This document shows, piece by piece, positions 5,365-6,069 of a stretch of 6,069 nucleotides of DNA (positions within the stretch are counted from its first letter, which is position 1; every line of letters starts with the position of its first letter). Origin of the DNA: Elusimicrobiota bacterium (GTDB taxonomy: Bacteria > Omnitrophota > Gorgyraeia > Zapsychrales > Fredricksoniimonadaceae); NCBI GenBank assembly GCA_012514595.1, contig JAAYZZ010000070.1, positions 1-6,069 of the forward strand, written 5' to 3'. The notes under the pieces were generated by a model. It worked only from the letters and a program-made list of their open reading frames with translations, did no database searches and was not told the DNA's origin. Made by a program: the position numbers and the translations under genes.

Positions 5365-5867
5365 GAAAGAGCATATGGGCTGCGAGTTTACTATTGGGGG
5401 TTCTGTGGATGGTGCCGGGCGTCCAGGCCCAGCCTTCGATGACACTGGGGGGCGCGGAAGATGTGGGGCCTGCGGTCATGGAGGACCTTCGCCTGACCGA
5501 TGAGCAGAAGGAGACGATCAGGACCGTAAGACAGGAGTTCAAGGAGCAGAATCGGGCGGCGGTCGACAAGCTCAAGGAACAGCAGGACGCCTTGCGTGCG
5601 GAGATGGAGCAGGAGACGCCCAGCTTGGCCAACGCGCAGGCCATTGTGGCCGAGATCAACAGGCTCCAGGGCCAGGTCATGTCTAACAGGATCGAGCACT
5701 TGTTCAAGGTCCGCGAGGTTCTGACCCCGGAGCAGTATGGCCAGCTGAAGGAGATCCGGGAACGGCGCCGGGAAAGGAAGGGGGACCGCATGGGGCCTCC
5801 CGTCGAGAAGCAGGGAAAGGGCCGCGTGGAAAAGAAGGGAAAAAAGAAGGGCTTCTGGGGTCGCTGA
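5361..5867 (+). CDS. Exported Spy/CpxP-like LTxxQ protein (periplasmic chaperone or stress sensor)
   Basis: This 168-aa protein starts at ATG 5361 with AGGAGG four bases upstream; an upstream TTG at 5334 in the same frame would spoil the signal peptide. Residues 1-23 are a signal peptide (basic start, hydrophobic core, V21-Q-A23 cleavage site). The mature part is an all-helical, highly charged protein with two LTxxQ motifs, L45-T-D-E-Q49 and L121-T-P-E-Q125, which define the Spy/CpxP/ZraP superfamily, and long helices at about 50-84 and 89-118. These proteins act in the periplasm as ATP-independent chaperones (Spy), feedback inhibitors (CpxP) or metal sensors (ZraP, CnrX). Only one His (113) and no Cys are present in the mature part, arguing against a metal-binding role. 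The C-terminal 36 residues hold 16 Lys/Arg, an unusual basic tail. Position in the sigma/anti-sigma operon and a private sigma-E-type promoter suggest it is an output, and perhaps a feedback element, of that regulator. Confidence 0.85.
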   Translation: MRKSIWAASLLLGVLWMVPGVQAQPSMTLGGAEDVGPAVMEDLRLTDEQKETIRTVRQEFKEQNRAAVDKLKEQQDALRAEMEQETPSLANAQAIVAEINRLQGQVMSNRIEHLFKVREVLTPEQYGQLKEIRERRRERKGDRMGPPVEKQGKGRVEKKGKKKGFWGR

Positions 5868-5888
5868 TCCGTTGATCGAGGGACTTTC

Positions 5889-5920
5889 AGGCGGAAGGGA
5901 GACTCCCTTCCGCCTTTTTT
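5889..5920 (+). terminator. Strong Rho-independent terminator after the Spy-like gene
   Basis: A perfect 12-bp stem is formed by AGGCGGAAGGGA (5889-5900) and TCCCTTCCGCCT (5904-5915), with a three-base GAC loop and a six-T run at 5915-5920. It lies 21 bp after the Spy-like stop and ends the stress operon. Confidence 0.93.
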
Positions 5921-5921
5921 A

Positions 5922-5950
5922 TTGCGACGATGAGGCCTCCTCGCTACAAT
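5922..5950 (+). promoter_or_regulatory. Sigma-70-type promoter of ilvD
   Basis: TTGCGA (5922-5927) and TACAAT (5945-5950) are separated by the optimal 17 bp, giving a predicted transcript start near 5957 and a leader of about 54 nt. It begins one base behind the preceding terminator's T-run, consistent with ilvD being an independent housekeeping unit. I saw no T-box or attenuator-like structure in the leader. Confidence 0.75.
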
Positions 5951-6010
5951 GACTCTGCTTTTTGTTTTTTGGGACCAGTGGCCTTGAGCCCTCTTATAAG
6001 GAGAGTTGTT

Positions 6011-6069
6011 ATGGAATCCGACAGGATCAAAAAGGGTCTTGAACGCATGCCGAATCGTGCGCTCCTTTA
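6011..6069 (+). CDS. ilvD: Dihydroxy-acid dehydratase, N-terminus only (3'-partial)
   Basis: Only 19 codons are visible before the window ends. The start (M-E-S-D-R-I-K-K-G-L-E-R followed by P-N-R-A-L-L) matches the conserved opening of IlvD proteins, typically M-R-S-D-x-I-K-K-G-x-E-R-A-P-x-R-S-L. IlvD is an iron-sulfur enzyme that dehydrates 2,3-dihydroxy-3-methylbutanoate and its isoleucine-pathway homologue to 2-oxo acids in branched-chain amino acid synthesis in the cytoplasm. AAGGAG (5998-6003) seven bases upstream fixes the start. Its own promoter is at 5922. Family recognition rests on a short segment, so the downstream sequence should confirm it; the related 6-phosphogluconate dehydratase (Edd) does not begin this way. 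Confidence 0.85.
   Translation, partial: MESDRIKKGLERMPNRALL

Noticed and set aside
5951..6010. Attenuator, T-box or riboswitch in the ilvD leader
   Set aside because: The leader is only about 54 nt, with no terminator stem, no run of branched-chain codons in a leader ORF and no T-box sequence. CTTATAAG at 5993-6000 is a palindrome without a loop.

Overview
The window comes from a moderately GC-rich Gram-negative-type bacterium. Everything in it reads on the + strand, in three transcription units. The Flp-like pilin, the large cysteine-rich exported protein beside the Tad genes, and a cytochrome-free envelope gene set resemble uncultured Omnitrophota (Candidatus Omnitrophica) or related candidate phyla. 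That assignment is an impression from protein style, not from a marker gene, so treat it as weak.

Unit 1 (start of window to about 4220) is the 3' part of a Tad (tight adherence, type IVc) pilus operon. It holds the C-terminal 736 residues of a large cysteine-rich protein whose start lies upstream of the window, a 62-aa Flp-type prepilin, tadB and tadC. Gaps are 10 to 18 bp, each with a Shine-Dalgarno sequence. TadB and TadC are the paired inner-membrane platform proteins. The pilin is the probable fibre subunit. The cysteine-rich protein is probably an exported surface or pilus-associated component of unknown function. A bulged hairpin plus T-run follows tadC.

Unit 2 (about 4231 to 5920) is an extracytoplasmic stress module: an ECF sigma factor, an overlapping zinc-finger transmembrane anti-sigma factor, and an exported Spy/CpxP-like (LTxxQ) protein, closed by a perfect 12-bp hairpin terminator. 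Two promoters that closely match the E. coli sigma-E consensus sit in it. One is just before the sigma gene (GGAACTT, 16 bp, TCTAA). The other overlaps the end of the anti-sigma gene and faces the Spy-like gene (GGAACTT, 17 bp, TCTGA). They share the 11-mer CGGGAACTTTT. The simplest reading is that the sigma factor activates its own operon and additionally boosts the periplasmic chaperone or sensor. A 14-codon ORF lies between the second promoter and the Spy-like gene and may be a translated leader.

Unit 3 starts at a strong sigma-70-type promoter (TTGCGA, 17 bp, TACAAT) right behind the terminator. It leads to the first 19 codons of ilvD (dihydroxy-acid dehydratase), which runs off the window.

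The most noteworthy points are the duplicated sigma-E-type promoters with the small ORF behind the second one, and the CX3C cysteine array of the Tad-linked protein. No CRISPR array, insertion sequence, tRNA or rRNA was seen.
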